In this document: piece after piece, positions 1-7,311 of the stretch
How the letters are laid out: each line of letters opens with the position of its first letter
How positions within the stretch are numbered: the stretch's first letter is position 1
Source of the DNA: Thermanaerothrix sp034436175
GTDB lineage: Bacteria; Chloroflexota; Anaerolineae; Anaerolineales; Anaerolineaceae
NCBI GenBank assembly: GCA_964427505.1
Contig: CAYRUO010000027.1
Span: 1-14,739, forward strand
Direction: 5' to 3'
DNA: 14,739 nt
Notes under the pieces: model-generated
What the model was told of the DNA's origin: nothing
Seen by the model: only the letters and a program-made list of their open reading frames with translations
Database searches by the model: none
Program-made: the position numbers and the translations under genes

Positions 1-1
1 G

Positions 2-100
2 GAGTGGGCACGCCTGGGCGGGGATTGGCCGCCCCAGCCCCTGCGCCTGACCCACCTGGCCTGGACCCCCGCGCGCGGCCTGCACCTAACAGATTTGTAA
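2..100 (+). CDS. C-terminal end of an unidentified protein (5' truncated by window)
   Basis: Frame 2 is open from the window edge to a TAA at 98-100 and gives 32 residues, beginning EWARLGGDWPPQP and ending in TPARGLHLTDL. The reading uses mostly G/C-ending codons such as CTG, CGC, ACC and GCC, as in the other genes here, and has three Trp and several Leu at sensible spacing. The competing frame from position 4 gives a Pro/Ala-rich product that looks like a shadow. A strong intrinsic terminator lies 128 bp downstream on the same strand, as expected for the end of a plus-strand transcription unit. No family can be recognised from so short a tail. That it is coding is an inference from codon use and context. 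Confidence 0.5.
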   Translation, partial: EWARLGGDWPPQPLRLTHLAWTPARGLHLTDL

Positions 101-138
101 GGCCGGCCCAGGCCGCACCTGACAAGGTTGTAAGGTCG
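82..138. repeat. two imperfect 24-nt direct repeats, period 33
   Basis: Copies lie at 82-105 and 115-138. Both begin GCACCT and both carry TTGTAAGG; they match at 19 of 24 positions. The first copy contains the stop codon of the partial gene ending at 100. GC-rich filler containing a GGCCGGCC palindrome separates them. They could be a decayed interspersed repeat. I see no third copy in the window. Confidence 0.45.
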
Positions 139-156
139 CAGGAAGCCGCTTTTTGT

Positions 157-256
157 TACAATGCAAATAACCCCGCAGATAGTGGCAGTTCGGTCGCGAG
201 GCCGGACTGACCACCTGAGAGTGACCAGGGGGCGCCGACCCAGCGCCCCCTTTTTT
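157..256 (+). ncRNA. candidate small structured RNA: promoter box, hairpin, terminator
   Basis: A TACAAT box at 157-162 could act as a -10; I see no good -35. Downstream lies a strong hairpin at 182-214. Its arms GTGG plus CAGTTCGGTC pair with the 3' arm through 14 base pairs with one bulged A (two of the pairs are G-T wobbles), closed by a GCGA (GNRA) tetraloop at 196-199. The intrinsic terminator at 228-256 follows. Transcription from about 169 would give an RNA of about 88 nt. It matches no riboswitch or small-RNA family I know. The alternative is a 3' untranslated region of the partial gene ending at 100, with the hairpin protecting the transcript end. Confidence 0.35.
228..256 (+). terminator. 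strong intrinsic terminator
   Basis: GGGGGCGC at 228-235 pairs perfectly with GCGCCCCC at 243-250 around a 7-nt loop and is followed directly by six T (251-256). It ends plus-strand transcription coming from the partial gene at the left edge or from the candidate small RNA. Confidence 0.9.
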
Positions 257-347
257 GAACCTGTGGCCGAAGACTTGGTGGTACATGCGCCCAACCCTTG
301 AAACACCTTGGGGCATCCCGCCGGGACGCCCTCACCTTTTAAAAATC

Positions 348-382
348 AGGGTTGCGTGAGACTGTGCAACCTTCATTTTTTT
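348..382 (+). terminator. second hairpin with T-tract
   Basis: AGGGTTGC at 348-355 pairs with GCAACCTT at 366-373 (8 pairs, one G-T) around a 10-nt loop. Seven T follow at 376-382. It has the form of a plus-strand intrinsic terminator. No gene lies between it and the stronger terminator at 228-256, so it is either a backup terminator or the end of an unseen short transcript. Confidence 0.55.
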
Positions 383-617
383 GCCCGGGCGCGTATTCCC
401 TGCCCCTACGCGGGGGTAAATTCCTGCACTGCGCCACAAAGCCCTACGACCTGACGCCCGTGGCGGGACATTTTCGTCATCCAGCCGATAACCCCCAGCC
501 CCCTTCAGGGGGCTTTGTAAATCAAAGCCAGGGCTTTAACCCCAAACGGGACAACATCCTCGGACTACTACAGGCATTGCTGCGGCAGACGACGGGCAGG
601 GGGTAGACTCTGCTCCC
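383..617. other. gene-free stretch with a small stem-loop
   Basis: No frame here reads like a protein. The open frame across 352-606 has no credible start or ribosome site and an odd composition. The one clear structure is a perfect 7-bp stem at 497-514 (AGCCCCC, loop TTCA, GGGGGCT), followed on the plus strand by only three T. On the minus strand it lies about 100 bp beyond the rhodanese stop without a T-tract, so it is at best a weak end signal for that gene. Confidence 0.4.
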
Positions 618-1076
618 CTACGGCCCGCTGACCGTGGGCAGGCCCGCCGCCGCCCAGGCTTTGATCCCACCGCGCAGGCTGGTTACCCGGGTAAAGCCGG
701 CCCGCAGCAGGATGTCCCGCCCTTCCTGACTGCGGTTGCCCGAACGGCAGTACACCAGCACCGGGCGGTCGCGCGGCACCTCATCCACCCGCGCCGCCAG
801 TTGCCCCAACGGGATCAACGTGGCGCCGGGGATGTGCACCTGCGCCCATTCCTCCGGCTCGCGCACGTCCAACACCAGCGCGCCCTGCTCGCGCAGTGCC
901 GCCGCCTGGGCCACATCCACCTCCGCGGGAAGCGCCTCGGTCGGCTGGGCGCGCAGTAGGTTGGGCAATGCAATTGCGCTCACCGCGATCACCCCGATCA
1001 CGACGATCCACACCCACAGGGGCAGGCCGGCCCGCGTCACGCGAGCGGATTTTGACGTTCCTTTACGCTGTCCCAT
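618..1076 (-). CDS. membrane-anchored rhodanese-like domain protein
   Basis: This 152-residue protein has a basic N-terminus, one hydrophobic segment at about residues 19-41 and then a single rhodanese domain. Family marks visible are LVLDVREPEEW (67-77), HIPGA (81-85) and the active-site loop CRSGNR with Cys110, followed by a GGIKAW motif (136-141). Rhodanese domains carry a sulfane sulfur on the loop cysteine. The anchor suggests the domain faces the outside of the membrane, but the orientation is inferred: the positive residues before the segment favour an inside N-terminus. The start is supported by AGGGAG at 1083-1088, about 6 bases upstream of the ATG. It lies 92 bp after the PKD lipoprotein gene on the same strand and may share its transcript. 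The sulfur donor and acceptor are unknown. Confidence 0.9.
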   Translation of the reverse strand: MGQRKGTSKSARVTRAGLPLWVWIVVIGVIAVSAIALPNLLRAQPTEALPAEVDVAQAAALREQGALVLDVREPEEWAQVHIPGATLIPLGQLAARVDEVPRDRPVLVYCRSGNRSQEGRDILLRAGFTRVTSLRGGIKAWAAAGLPTVSGP

Positions 1077-1168
1077 TACATTCTCCCTGATGCAACGAAT
1101 GATTAACTCTGCTCTTTAGATGTAGGGACGGCGCAAAGGTTGCACCGGCGCGGGCCGGCCAGGGCAGG

Positions 1169-3823
1169 CTACCACCCCGGGGGGAGTGTTTTGACCACCG
1201 CGCGATTGACGCATAGCACATCCACCGACCAGGTCTCTTCGCGGTCGCCGTGGGTGGCGATATCGGTAAGGATGCCCCAGACCGCGCCCTGCGGCACCAT
1301 CTCTGCCTCCAGCAGGATGCGCTGTGTGCCGACTTCAAGCAGGTCGCCGAGCCGCGCATCCACGCCCACCACCCCGCAGGCATAATCCCGGGTGGGAATG
1401 TCGGTGAGATAGAGGCCGTTCTGACGCAGGAATTCAGGATAGTGGCGGAAGAGGAAGGTGGGTTTTTCGGTCGCCAGGTAACTGCCGCGGTGGATGCACA
1501 GCAGGTTGGCGTTCCAGGTCTCTTCCGGGCGGTTGTGGGTGACAAAATCCAGGTAAAGCATCCAGTAATCCCCACTCAACGCCGTATAAGCCTGCCACAC
1601 CACCGCATGGACGCCGTTTTCATTAATGTCCCCCCACTTCGCCGCCTGCCCCACCACGCCACAGAAGATGTATTCTTCTTTGTGCAACCCGGTGTCGTAA
1701 ACCGCTTTGACCTCATCGTCCCCGCTCGGTAGATCCCTCTTTTCAATGTAATCGAAGACCCCGCCCTCCCCCTTGCGATCCAGGCACAGCAGTGTGATCA
1801 CCCACGTCTCTTCCGCCTTATCGCTGTGGGTACGAAAATCGGCCGTCAGCCACCAGGTGGATTTACCGTGCGCCGGGCTGTATTGGGGAGAAAGGTAGGC
1901 TTTGAGGATGTCGCCGTGACCGTCCTCGTAGATATCTCCATTCGAAGCCAGCATGCCCACCACGCCGCAGACGAACTGATCCGCCGACCAACCGGTATCC
2001 AGCACCTGCCCCCCGCGCAGGGGGAATTGCGCAAAGTGCGCCTCCACGTTGTTCAGGATGGCAAACAGCGGGTCGAGGGGGATCAGGCCGGGCCGCCAGC
2101 CGCTCAGCAGTTTAAAGGCGTTGATAAAGCCGGGCTTGCTCACCGTATCCGAGCGTCCCTCCGCCGTGGTCACGGTCAGGCGAACGTCGTAGAGGTTAGA
2201 CGTGGTGTAGGTGTGCACCGGGTTGCGCTCGGTTGAGGTGGTGCCATCCCCGAAATCCCACTGCCAGGCGACGATGTGGCTGCCGCGCGAGGTATCCTGG
2301 AAAGCCACCGTGAGCGGCGGCTGCCCGCGGGTGGGCGCGGCGGTAAAATCGGCCTGCACCCGCTCCAGCACGATCACGCGGTCGGGAGCGGTGTAAGTGG
2401 CGGTATCCTCGGCACTGCTCACGCGCAGGGTCACGCTGTAACCCTCCGGGCGCGGGGTGGTGTAGATGTGGCTGGGGTTCTGCTCGTCGGAGGTCTGCCC
2501 ATCGCCGAAATTCCACGCCCAGGCGGTCGGGTTGCCGCCGGAGCGGTCGGTAAACTGCACCACCAGGGGTGCCTCGCCCTGGCGCGGGCTGAAGGTAAAG
2601 CCTGCCGTCAGCGCCTCGCCCACCACCAACACCTCCGAAGCCGTGGACGACCCCAGGGGATTGGTCACGGTCAACTGCACCGTGTAGCGCCGCGCCTCCA
2701 TGAAGGTATGGGTGGGATTGCGCTCGTTCGAAGTGGCGCCGTCGCCGAAATCCCATGACCACTCGGCAGGATCGCCGCTCGAGGTATCGGTGAACTGCAC
2801 CGTGAGCGGGGCACTGCCGCCGCGGGGGGAGAAGGTGAAGCGGGCCACCGGCGGGTTAGCCACCGGCATCAAGATCGCTACACCGGTCGTTTCGGGCACA
2901 TTGGGCCAAGCGAAGACGATGCGCGAGCGCGGCGGCACAGCGCTGAAATCCAGCCCTTGCAGGTTGAGTTGAATCTGATAGGGGCTGGTGCGGTAGGGGA
3001 AGAGTTGCAGGCCGGGGATGGGGTTGCCGGTCTCATCTGCCACGTAGGCGCGCGGGGCATTGGCGTCCACGTAGTTATAGCCGGTGAGCGTGATCAGGCC
3101 GGCGGGGAAAAGCAGTTGCTCCCCCACCCGCACCACCTCCACGCTCTCGGGAATCACCTGGCATACCCAGGGGGTTGGGATGGGTTCGGTGGCGGGCCGG
3201 CCGCTCAGGATGTTGCGCAACTTGCCCACAATGGTGTGCCCGATGAATTCGTGCAAGGTGGCGCCGGCCTTCGCGCCGAGGAAGTCCACGTTACAGCGGA
3301 ATTCGGTGCCGGCGATGGCGGTCATCTGCTGCATGTTGAGGCGCGCCTCGTTCATCACCCCCTTGATCTCATCGGCCATGCGCCCGGCCATCGTCCCGCC
3401 GGAGCGCTCCAGGGTGCGGATGATCTCGGTGCCGGCGCTTTCCCACTGGCCGGGCTGGCGGTCAATCACCTCCACCAGGCCGTTGAGCGTGGCCAGGGTA
3501 TCCTCATCCAGCCCGATCTTCAACCCGTCTTCGACCACCCGCAATAGGTCATCCACCCGCTTCAGGGTGGCCTCGTCGAAGCCGGCTTTCATGCCCTGGC
3601 GGATGGTCTCATTGAGTTCACGGATCACCTGGCGCGTCTCCGGGCCGACCTCCATACCGGTGGCCAGGGTGCGGTTGACGGCGTCAATCCGCGCCAGGGT
3701 CTCCGGCCCGAGTTCGTTGGTCGTCTCAATATCGAATTCAAACTCGCTGGGGATGTTACAGCCCACGGCGAGCAGAATCAGGCTGAGCACGACCCACAGA
3801 GTCGTTAAATGGCGCTTTTTCAT
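1169..3823 (-). CDS. secreted lipoprotein with three PKD domains and a C-terminal triplicated domain
   Basis: The 884-residue product starts with a lipoprotein signal: KKR, a hydrophobic stretch and AVG before Cys22. Residues 39-121 hold four helical repeats of about 22 residues, each beginning like GPET or DEAT/DEDT. Three PKD domains follow at about 325-402, 404-487 and 489-566, with the cores WDFGDG, WNFGDG and WDFGDG. The C-terminal part (about 605-884) has three copies of a domain of about 95 residues. Each begins CGVVG (619, 721, 816 for the Cys), has a TH pair and EETW (671, 767, 862), and ends in a second Cys (680, 776, 871). I do not recognise this domain. PKD domains are Ig-like folds typical of surface proteins, so a role in surface binding is inferred, with no sign of catalysis. 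GGGAGGG stands just before the ATG, and the gene has its own promoter at 3966-3994. Confidence 0.85.
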   Translation of the reverse strand: MKKRHLTTLWVVLSLILLAVGCNIPSEFEFDIETTNELGPETLARIDAVNRTLATGMEVGPETRQVIRELNETIRQGMKAGFDEATLKRVDDLLRVVEDGLKIGLDEDTLATLNGLVEVIDRQPGQWESAGTEIIRTLERSGGTMAGRMADEIKGVMNEARLNMQQMTAIAGTEFRCNVDFLGAKAGATLHEFIGHTIVGKLRNILSGRPATEPIPTPWVCQVIPESVEVVRVGEQLLFPAGLITLTGYNYVDANAPRAYVADETGNPIPGLQLFPYRTSPYQIQLNLQGLDFSAVPPRSRIVFAWPNVPETTGVAILMPVANPPVARFTFSPRGGSAPLTVQFTDTSSGDPAEWSWDFGDGATSNERNPTHTFMEARRYTVQLTVTNPLGSSTASEVLVVGEALTAGFTFSPRQGEAPLVVQFTDRSGGNPTAWAWNFGDGQTSDEQNPSHIYTTPRPEGYSVTLRVSSAEDTATYTAPDRVIVLERVQADFTAAPTRGQPPLTVAFQDTSRGSHIVAWQWDFGDGTTSTERNPVHTYTTSNLYDVRLTVTTAEGRSDTVSKPGFINAFKLLSGWRPGLIPLDPLFAILNNVEAHFAQFPLRGGQVLDTGWSADQFVCGVVGMLASNGDIYEDGHGDILKAYLSPQYSPAHGKSTWWLTADFRTHSDKAEETWVITLLCLDRKGEGGVFDYIEKRDLPSGDDEVKAVYDTGLHKEEYIFCGVVGQAAKWGDINENGVHAVVWQAYTALSGDYWMLYLDFVTHNRPEETWNANLLCIHRGSYLATEKPTFLFRHYPEFLRQNGLYLTDIPTRDYACGVVGVDARLGDLLEVGTQRILLEAEMVPQGAVWGILTDIATHGDREETWSVDVLCVNRAVVKTLPPGW

Positions 3824-3965
3824 CGCTCCCTCCCCAGAAAAAGAACCCTCTTAAACGCGACGATCACATTCGCCGCGTTCCGCCATGTGCCGCGTTACCC
3901 CTAAGCCTTGGTTATGCCGTTAACCGATTAAAGGGGAAACGATGAAACCAGGGTGTTTTAACCTC

Positions 3966-3994
3966 ATAGTAGCACGACCAACGTGGGATTTCAA
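3966..3994 (-). promoter_or_regulatory. sigma70-type promoter for the PKD lipoprotein gene
   Basis: Read on the minus strand: TTGAAA (3989-3994), a 17-nt spacer, then TACTAT (3966-3971). The -35 box overlaps the stop codon of the glycosyltransferase gene. Transcription would start near 3959 and leave a leader of about 135 nt before the ATG at 3823. It implies that the lipoprotein and rhodanese can be expressed apart from the gmk-rhomboid-glycosyltransferase unit. No terminator is visible between the two units. Confidence 0.65.
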
Positions 3995-5409
3995 TATCCT
4001 GCCCCGGGCACGTGCCGCACCCACAGGGTTTTGGGGTAGAGCGTATTCCAGGGCGATGGCTGATAGACCCGAAAAGATTCGCCCAGGTTCAGCCCCGGAT
4101 CGGCCAGCACATAGCGCACCGTTTCGTCCTGAAGGGCGCTTGAAATCGTGCAGGGGCGGGTCGCCCGGCCTAGGTCGTCCTGCCAGTAATACCAAAAGAC
4201 CCCCACGTCATAATCGGGGATGACGCAAATGCCCTCACCCGGTTGCCACAGACCGGCCAGCACCGGGCGCAGAACGTGCACGGGGGTTTTGTGCAGGGCG
4301 TGATATTGAACGAGCGCCGGGGCGGCGCTCAGCCCCACCACCAGCACGGCGACCGCCGTAAGCCGGCCGGCCCGCGGCCACCGGCATTCCACCCGGGTGA
4401 GCACGGCGGCGATCCCCCGCGCCGCCAGCAGGGCCGCCCAAAAGGTGAGGAAGAGGATCTGGCGGCTGTGGATAAAATAGTGGCGGTAGGCATTCATCGC
4501 CACGATCAGCCCCACTGCCAGCAGGTTGATACCTAACGCACTCAGCAGTGCCCCCTCGCGCCGCCGTAGGGCTAGGATCAGCCCGGCCAGCGCGGCGAAC
4601 CCGAACAGGATGAAATACAACCATCCCCATCCTTGTATAGGGTAAAGGGGATGGATTCCGGTTCCCCCCAGAAGAAAATCCGGCAGGGACTGAAAGCGAA
4701 AGAGTGGGCTGGGGTCGCCAGGGACAGAACCAAAACGCACGGCGCTGAAAGCCAGGACCAGACTCAGCCCGCTGGTATTGAGCAGTAGAAAGCGCCAGGC
4801 GCGGCGATCCTGCGCCCACAGGCGGCGGCGGAGCGCCTCACCCCACACCACCCCCAGCCCGAGGATGGTGTAAATATGAAAGAGCAAGCCGATGACGCCG
4901 ACCAGGTAAAGGAAAAGCCAGGCGCGGGCATGGCCGGTTGATAAGGCATTGAGGCCGGCCAGAATCACCGCCAGGTAGAAGAAGACCAGCGCGGCGTAAA
5001 AGCGCAACTCTTGAGAATACATGATCAGGGTGGGCGAGAGCGCCAATAACCAGGTGGTCAGCAGGGCCGTGCGCCGGTCGGCGTAACGGCGTGCCAGGCG
5101 GTAGCCCAGATAGAGGCCGGCCGTGCCCCACAGCGCATCGGGTAAGCGCAAGCCCTCGCCGCTCAACCCCAGGCGCGCCGCCAGCCAGACCTGGGCATAG
5201 TGCAAGGGCATGGCCATCACGTGCCCTTTGGCTACCCCCAGCGCTTCGCCCAGGGTGGACTGCACCGAAGCCCACCACACCCCAATCTCATCCACCCAGA
5301 AGGGTTGGGCAGTCAGGTGGTAAAGCCGTAACCCCAGCCCGACCAGCAGGGCCGCGGCGACCCCGAAAGCATGCAAGGACGATTCTGACTGCAGGCGTTT
5401 CGCAGGCAT
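3991..5409 (-). CDS. GT-C superfamily membrane glycosyltransferase (PMT/ArnT-like)
   Basis: This 472-residue protein is strongly hydrophobic with many membrane segments, the first at about residues 12-30. After it comes FWVDE with Asp40-Glu41 in the first outer loop, the usual site of the catalytic acid in GT-C enzymes such as protein O-mannosyltransferases and ArnT. YSQELRFYA at 131-139 is another family mark. The last roughly 85 residues are soluble and probably face outside. Enzymes of this kind move a sugar from a polyprenyl-phosphate carrier to protein or lipid on the outer face. The donor and acceptor cannot be told from sequence. AAGGGGG precedes the ATG closely. The gene follows the rhomboid gene by 18 bp, so co-transcription is likely. 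Confidence 0.85.
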   Translation of the reverse strand: MPAKRLQSESSLHAFGVAAALLVGLGLRLYHLTAQPFWVDEIGVWWASVQSTLGEALGVAKGHVMAMPLHYAQVWLAARLGLSGEGLRLPDALWGTAGLYLGYRLARRYADRRTALLTTWLLALSPTLIMYSQELRFYAALVFFYLAVILAGLNALSTGHARAWLFLYLVGVIGLLFHIYTILGLGVVWGEALRRRLWAQDRRAWRFLLLNTSGLSLVLAFSAVRFGSVPGDPSPLFRFQSLPDFLLGGTGIHPLYPIQGWGWLYFILFGFAALAGLILALRRREGALLSALGINLLAVGLIVAMNAYRHYFIHSRQILFLTFWAALLAARGIAAVLTRVECRWPRAGRLTAVAVLVVGLSAAPALVQYHALHKTPVHVLRPVLAGLWQPGEGICVIPDYDVGVFWYYWQDDLGRATRPCTISSALQDETVRYVLADPGLNLGESFRVYQPSPWNTLYPKTLWVRHVPGAGY

Positions 5410-5427
5410 ACCCCCTTGCCCAACGGC

Positions 5428-6180
5428 CTACATCCACCCCACGCGCAGGATGACCAGCAGGGTAAACACCAGCGCCACCCCCAACCCCACCCACAGCGCC
5501 TGACTCCCCCGCCGCCGGTTGGTGAGATGATAGCCGTCCATCTGATAGGTCGTCTCCCACACCGGCCCCGCCGACCAGGCAAAAGCCAGCCCGCCGATCA
5601 GCCCGCCCAGGTGGCCCCAGTTATCAATCTGCGGCGAGAGGCCCAGGATCAGGTTGACCAGCAGAATCCCGCCGATGTTCACCAGCATCCCCCGCGCGTT
5701 CTGGAAGAGATGGCGGTTCTGGTAGATGAACACCGCTTCCGCCGCCAGCAGGCCGAAGATCGCCGTGGAAGACCCCACCGAGGGCTCCGGCGACATCAGG
5801 AACGAGACCACGTTGCCGGCATAGCCGCTGAGCAGGTAAAGCGCCAGGTAGCGCCCATGGCCGTAGTAGCGCTCTAACCCCGCTCCGATCACGTAGAGCG
5901 CATACATATTGAACGCCAGGTGCAAGAGCGAGCCGTGCAGCCACATCGGGGTGAATAAACGCCAATACTGCCCTTGCAGGATGGCGCCGTTGACCTTAGC
6001 CCCCAGCGCGATCAGCAGGTCGCCGCCGAAGAGGCTTTGGCTCAGCATCTGCCCCAGGTAGATCAGGATGCACGAGGCGAGCATGACGTACGTCACATAT
6101 GGGCGGCGCGCCGGCAGGTGCCAGTAGATGCGCACGGCGCCGGGGGATTCGGTAGAGGGTTCAACCGGAGAGGTGTTCAT
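5428..6180 (-). CDS. rhomboid-family intramembrane serine protease
   Basis: A 250-residue membrane protein. It has the rhomboid HxxxxHxxxN pattern in WLHGSLLHLAFN (His82, His87, Asn91), the serine motif GSSTAIFG (136-143) with Ser138 as nucleophile, and HLGGLIGG with the dyad His190. The glycine usually found after the catalytic serine is Thr139. A cytosolic N-tail of about 28 residues precedes the first membrane segment and a last segment lies at about 228-247. The ATG at 6180 is chosen because it overlaps the gmk stop in an ATGA and matches the family length. The frame stays open upstream only inside gmk. The catalytic residues suggest an active protease that cuts membrane segments; its substrate is unknown. 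The anchored proteins encoded nearby are possible but unproven targets. Confidence 0.92.
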   Translation of the reverse strand: MNTSPVEPSTESPGAVRIYWHLPARRPYVTYVMLASCILIYLGQMLSQSLFGGDLLIALGAKVNGAILQGQYWRLFTPMWLHGSLLHLAFNMYALYVIGAGLERYYGHGRYLALYLLSGYAGNVVSFLMSPEPSVGSSTAIFGLLAAEAVFIYQNRHLFQNARGMLVNIGGILLVNLILGLSPQIDNWGHLGGLIGGLAFAWSAGPVWETTYQMDGYHLTNRRRGSQALWVGLGVALVFTLLVILRVGWM

Positions 6181-6812
6181 AGGGTAATCCGGCGGGGGTG
6201 GACGCGCAGATGTTCCACCTGGATGATGGCCACAATCTGATCCACGGCCTGCTCCAGATGATCCTGGCGGTTGACCACCACATAATCGAACATATCCAGG
6301 TAGGTCAGTTCGCGCCGCACCGCCTCGATGCGCCGTTGGAGCGTTTCGGGCGTTTCGCTGTGGCGGTTGATCAGGCGCTGGTACCATTCGCGCACGTTGG
6401 CCGGGGCGAGGAAGATCAGCACGGCCTCGGGGCAGAGCGCGCGCAGGCGTGCCGCCCCCTGCACATCTACACGCAGGATGACATCCTTGCCGCTGGCCAG
6501 CGCCTGGCGAATCTGCGCCTTGGGCACGCCTTTGTAATCGCCGTACACCACGGCGTATTCCAGCATCTCATCGGCGGCGATCATGCGCTCGAATTCCTCG
6601 CGCGAGACGAAGATGTAATCCACGCCGTCCACCTCGCCCGGGCGCGGCGGGCGGTCGGTGGCGGTAACCACGAAATGGAGCGGTAGGTTGCGCTTTTTGA
6701 GCGCCTGTAAGACGGTATCCTTGCCCACCCCGGAGGGCCCCGAGAGCACGATCAGCAGGGGTTGGGGGCGGGTCAGTTCGAAGAACAGGGGTTCGTCTAG
6801 CGCAGGTTCCAT
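6177..6812 (-). CDS. gmk: guanylate kinase
   Basis: The 211-residue protein carries a P-loop GPSGVGKD (25-32), the GMP-binding stretch DRPPRPGEVDGVDYIF (53-68), GDYKGVP (91-97) and the GKDVILRVDVQGA core (108-120). This is the full set of guanylate kinase marks at normal family length. It phosphorylates GMP to GDP with ATP in the cytosol. The Asp after the P-loop lysine replaces the more common Ser; I recall this form from other Chloroflexota. An extra N-terminal tail of about 15 residues precedes the first strand. GAGG stands about 8 bases before the ATG. It is the first gene of a leftward unit with rhomboid and glycosyltransferase genes. The rpoZ gene often found beside gmk is absent. Confidence 0.96.
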   Translation of the reverse strand: MEPALDEPLFFELTRPQPLLIVLSGPSGVGKDTVLQALKKRNLPLHFVVTATDRPPRPGEVDGVDYIFVSREEFERMIAADEMLEYAVVYGDYKGVPKAQIRQALASGKDVILRVDVQGAARLRALCPEAVLIFLAPANVREWYQRLINRHSETPETLQRRIEAVRRELTYLDMFDYVVVNRQDHLEQAVDQIVAIIQVEHLRVHPRRITL

Positions 6813-6863
6813 CCAGTGACCTCGGTGGGGCGGGCGTTCTTACTTTTTTCTGATATACCATTG

Positions 6864-6871
6864 ATTATAAT
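6864..6871. promoter_or_regulatory. divergent promoter core between gmk and the FmdB-type gene
   Basis: ATTATAAT at 6864-6871 is a palindrome that reads TATAAT on both strands, in an AT-rich patch (6840-6890) unlike its surroundings. It can serve as a -10 for gmk leftwards (start near 6857) and for the zinc-ribbon gene rightwards (start near 6878). Neither direction has a good -35 at 16-18 nt. If both are used, the two polymerases would compete for one site. Confidence 0.5.
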
Positions 6872-6909
6872 TGATTTGATTCATTCCCATTGTCCGAGGA
6901 GTAACATCC

Positions 6910-7311
6910 GTGCCAACCTACGAGTACCGCTGCCTGGATTGCCGTAAACGGTTCGAGGTATTTATGACCTACGCCGAATACGGGACGCGCGCCGTGACCT
7001 GCCTGCACTGCGGCAGCAGCAACGTGCAACGGCGCATCGGGCGGGTGCGGGTGGCGCGTTCGGAGGAAAGCCGCCTGGAAGACCTGGCCGATCCGAGCAA
7101 ACTGGCCGGCCTGGAAGACGACCCCAAGACCCTGGGGCGGATGATGCGCCAGATGAGCAAAGAGGTCGGGGAAGACCTGGGCGATGTCTTTGATGAAGTG
7201 GTCAGCCGCCTGGAGGCCGGCCAGAGTCCGGAGGATATCGAGCGCGAGATCCCCGAACTGGGCAGTGACGACGAGGGCGGCGACCTGGGCGGCGCGGACT
7301 ACGATCTCTAG
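6910..7311 (+). CDS. FmdB-family zinc-ribbon protein
   Basis: The 133-residue protein opens with MPTYEYRC and has two CxxC pairs (Cys8/Cys11 and Cys31/Cys34), the signature of the FmdB/CxxC_CxxC_SSSS zinc ribbon. The rest is helical and acidic, ending in a Gly/Asp-rich tail. The start is a GTG at 6910, chosen because the family begins MPxYEY and GAGGAG lies about 7 bases upstream. The family has been proposed to regulate genes in some organisms, but its biochemical role is not settled. It is transcribed away from gmk and converges on the metallopeptidase gene, whose stop codon shares bases with its own. Confidence 0.92.
   Translation: MPTYEYRCLDCRKRFEVFMTYAEYGTRAVTCLHCGSSNVQRRIGRVRVARSEESRLEDLADPSKLAGLEDDPKTLGRMMRQMSKEVGEDLGDVFDEVVSRLEAGQSPEDIEREIPELGSDDEGGDLGGADYDL

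Noticed and set aside
352..606. Open frame of 84 codons in the left intergenic region
   Set aside because: It starts inside a terminator-like hairpin, lacks a ribosome site and has no recognisable protein character.
6181..6387. Upstream in-frame extension of the rhomboid protein to a start at 6387
   Set aside because: The extra 69 residues lie wholly inside gmk and look unlike a rhomboid N-terminus. The ATG at 6180 overlapping the gmk stop is the better start.
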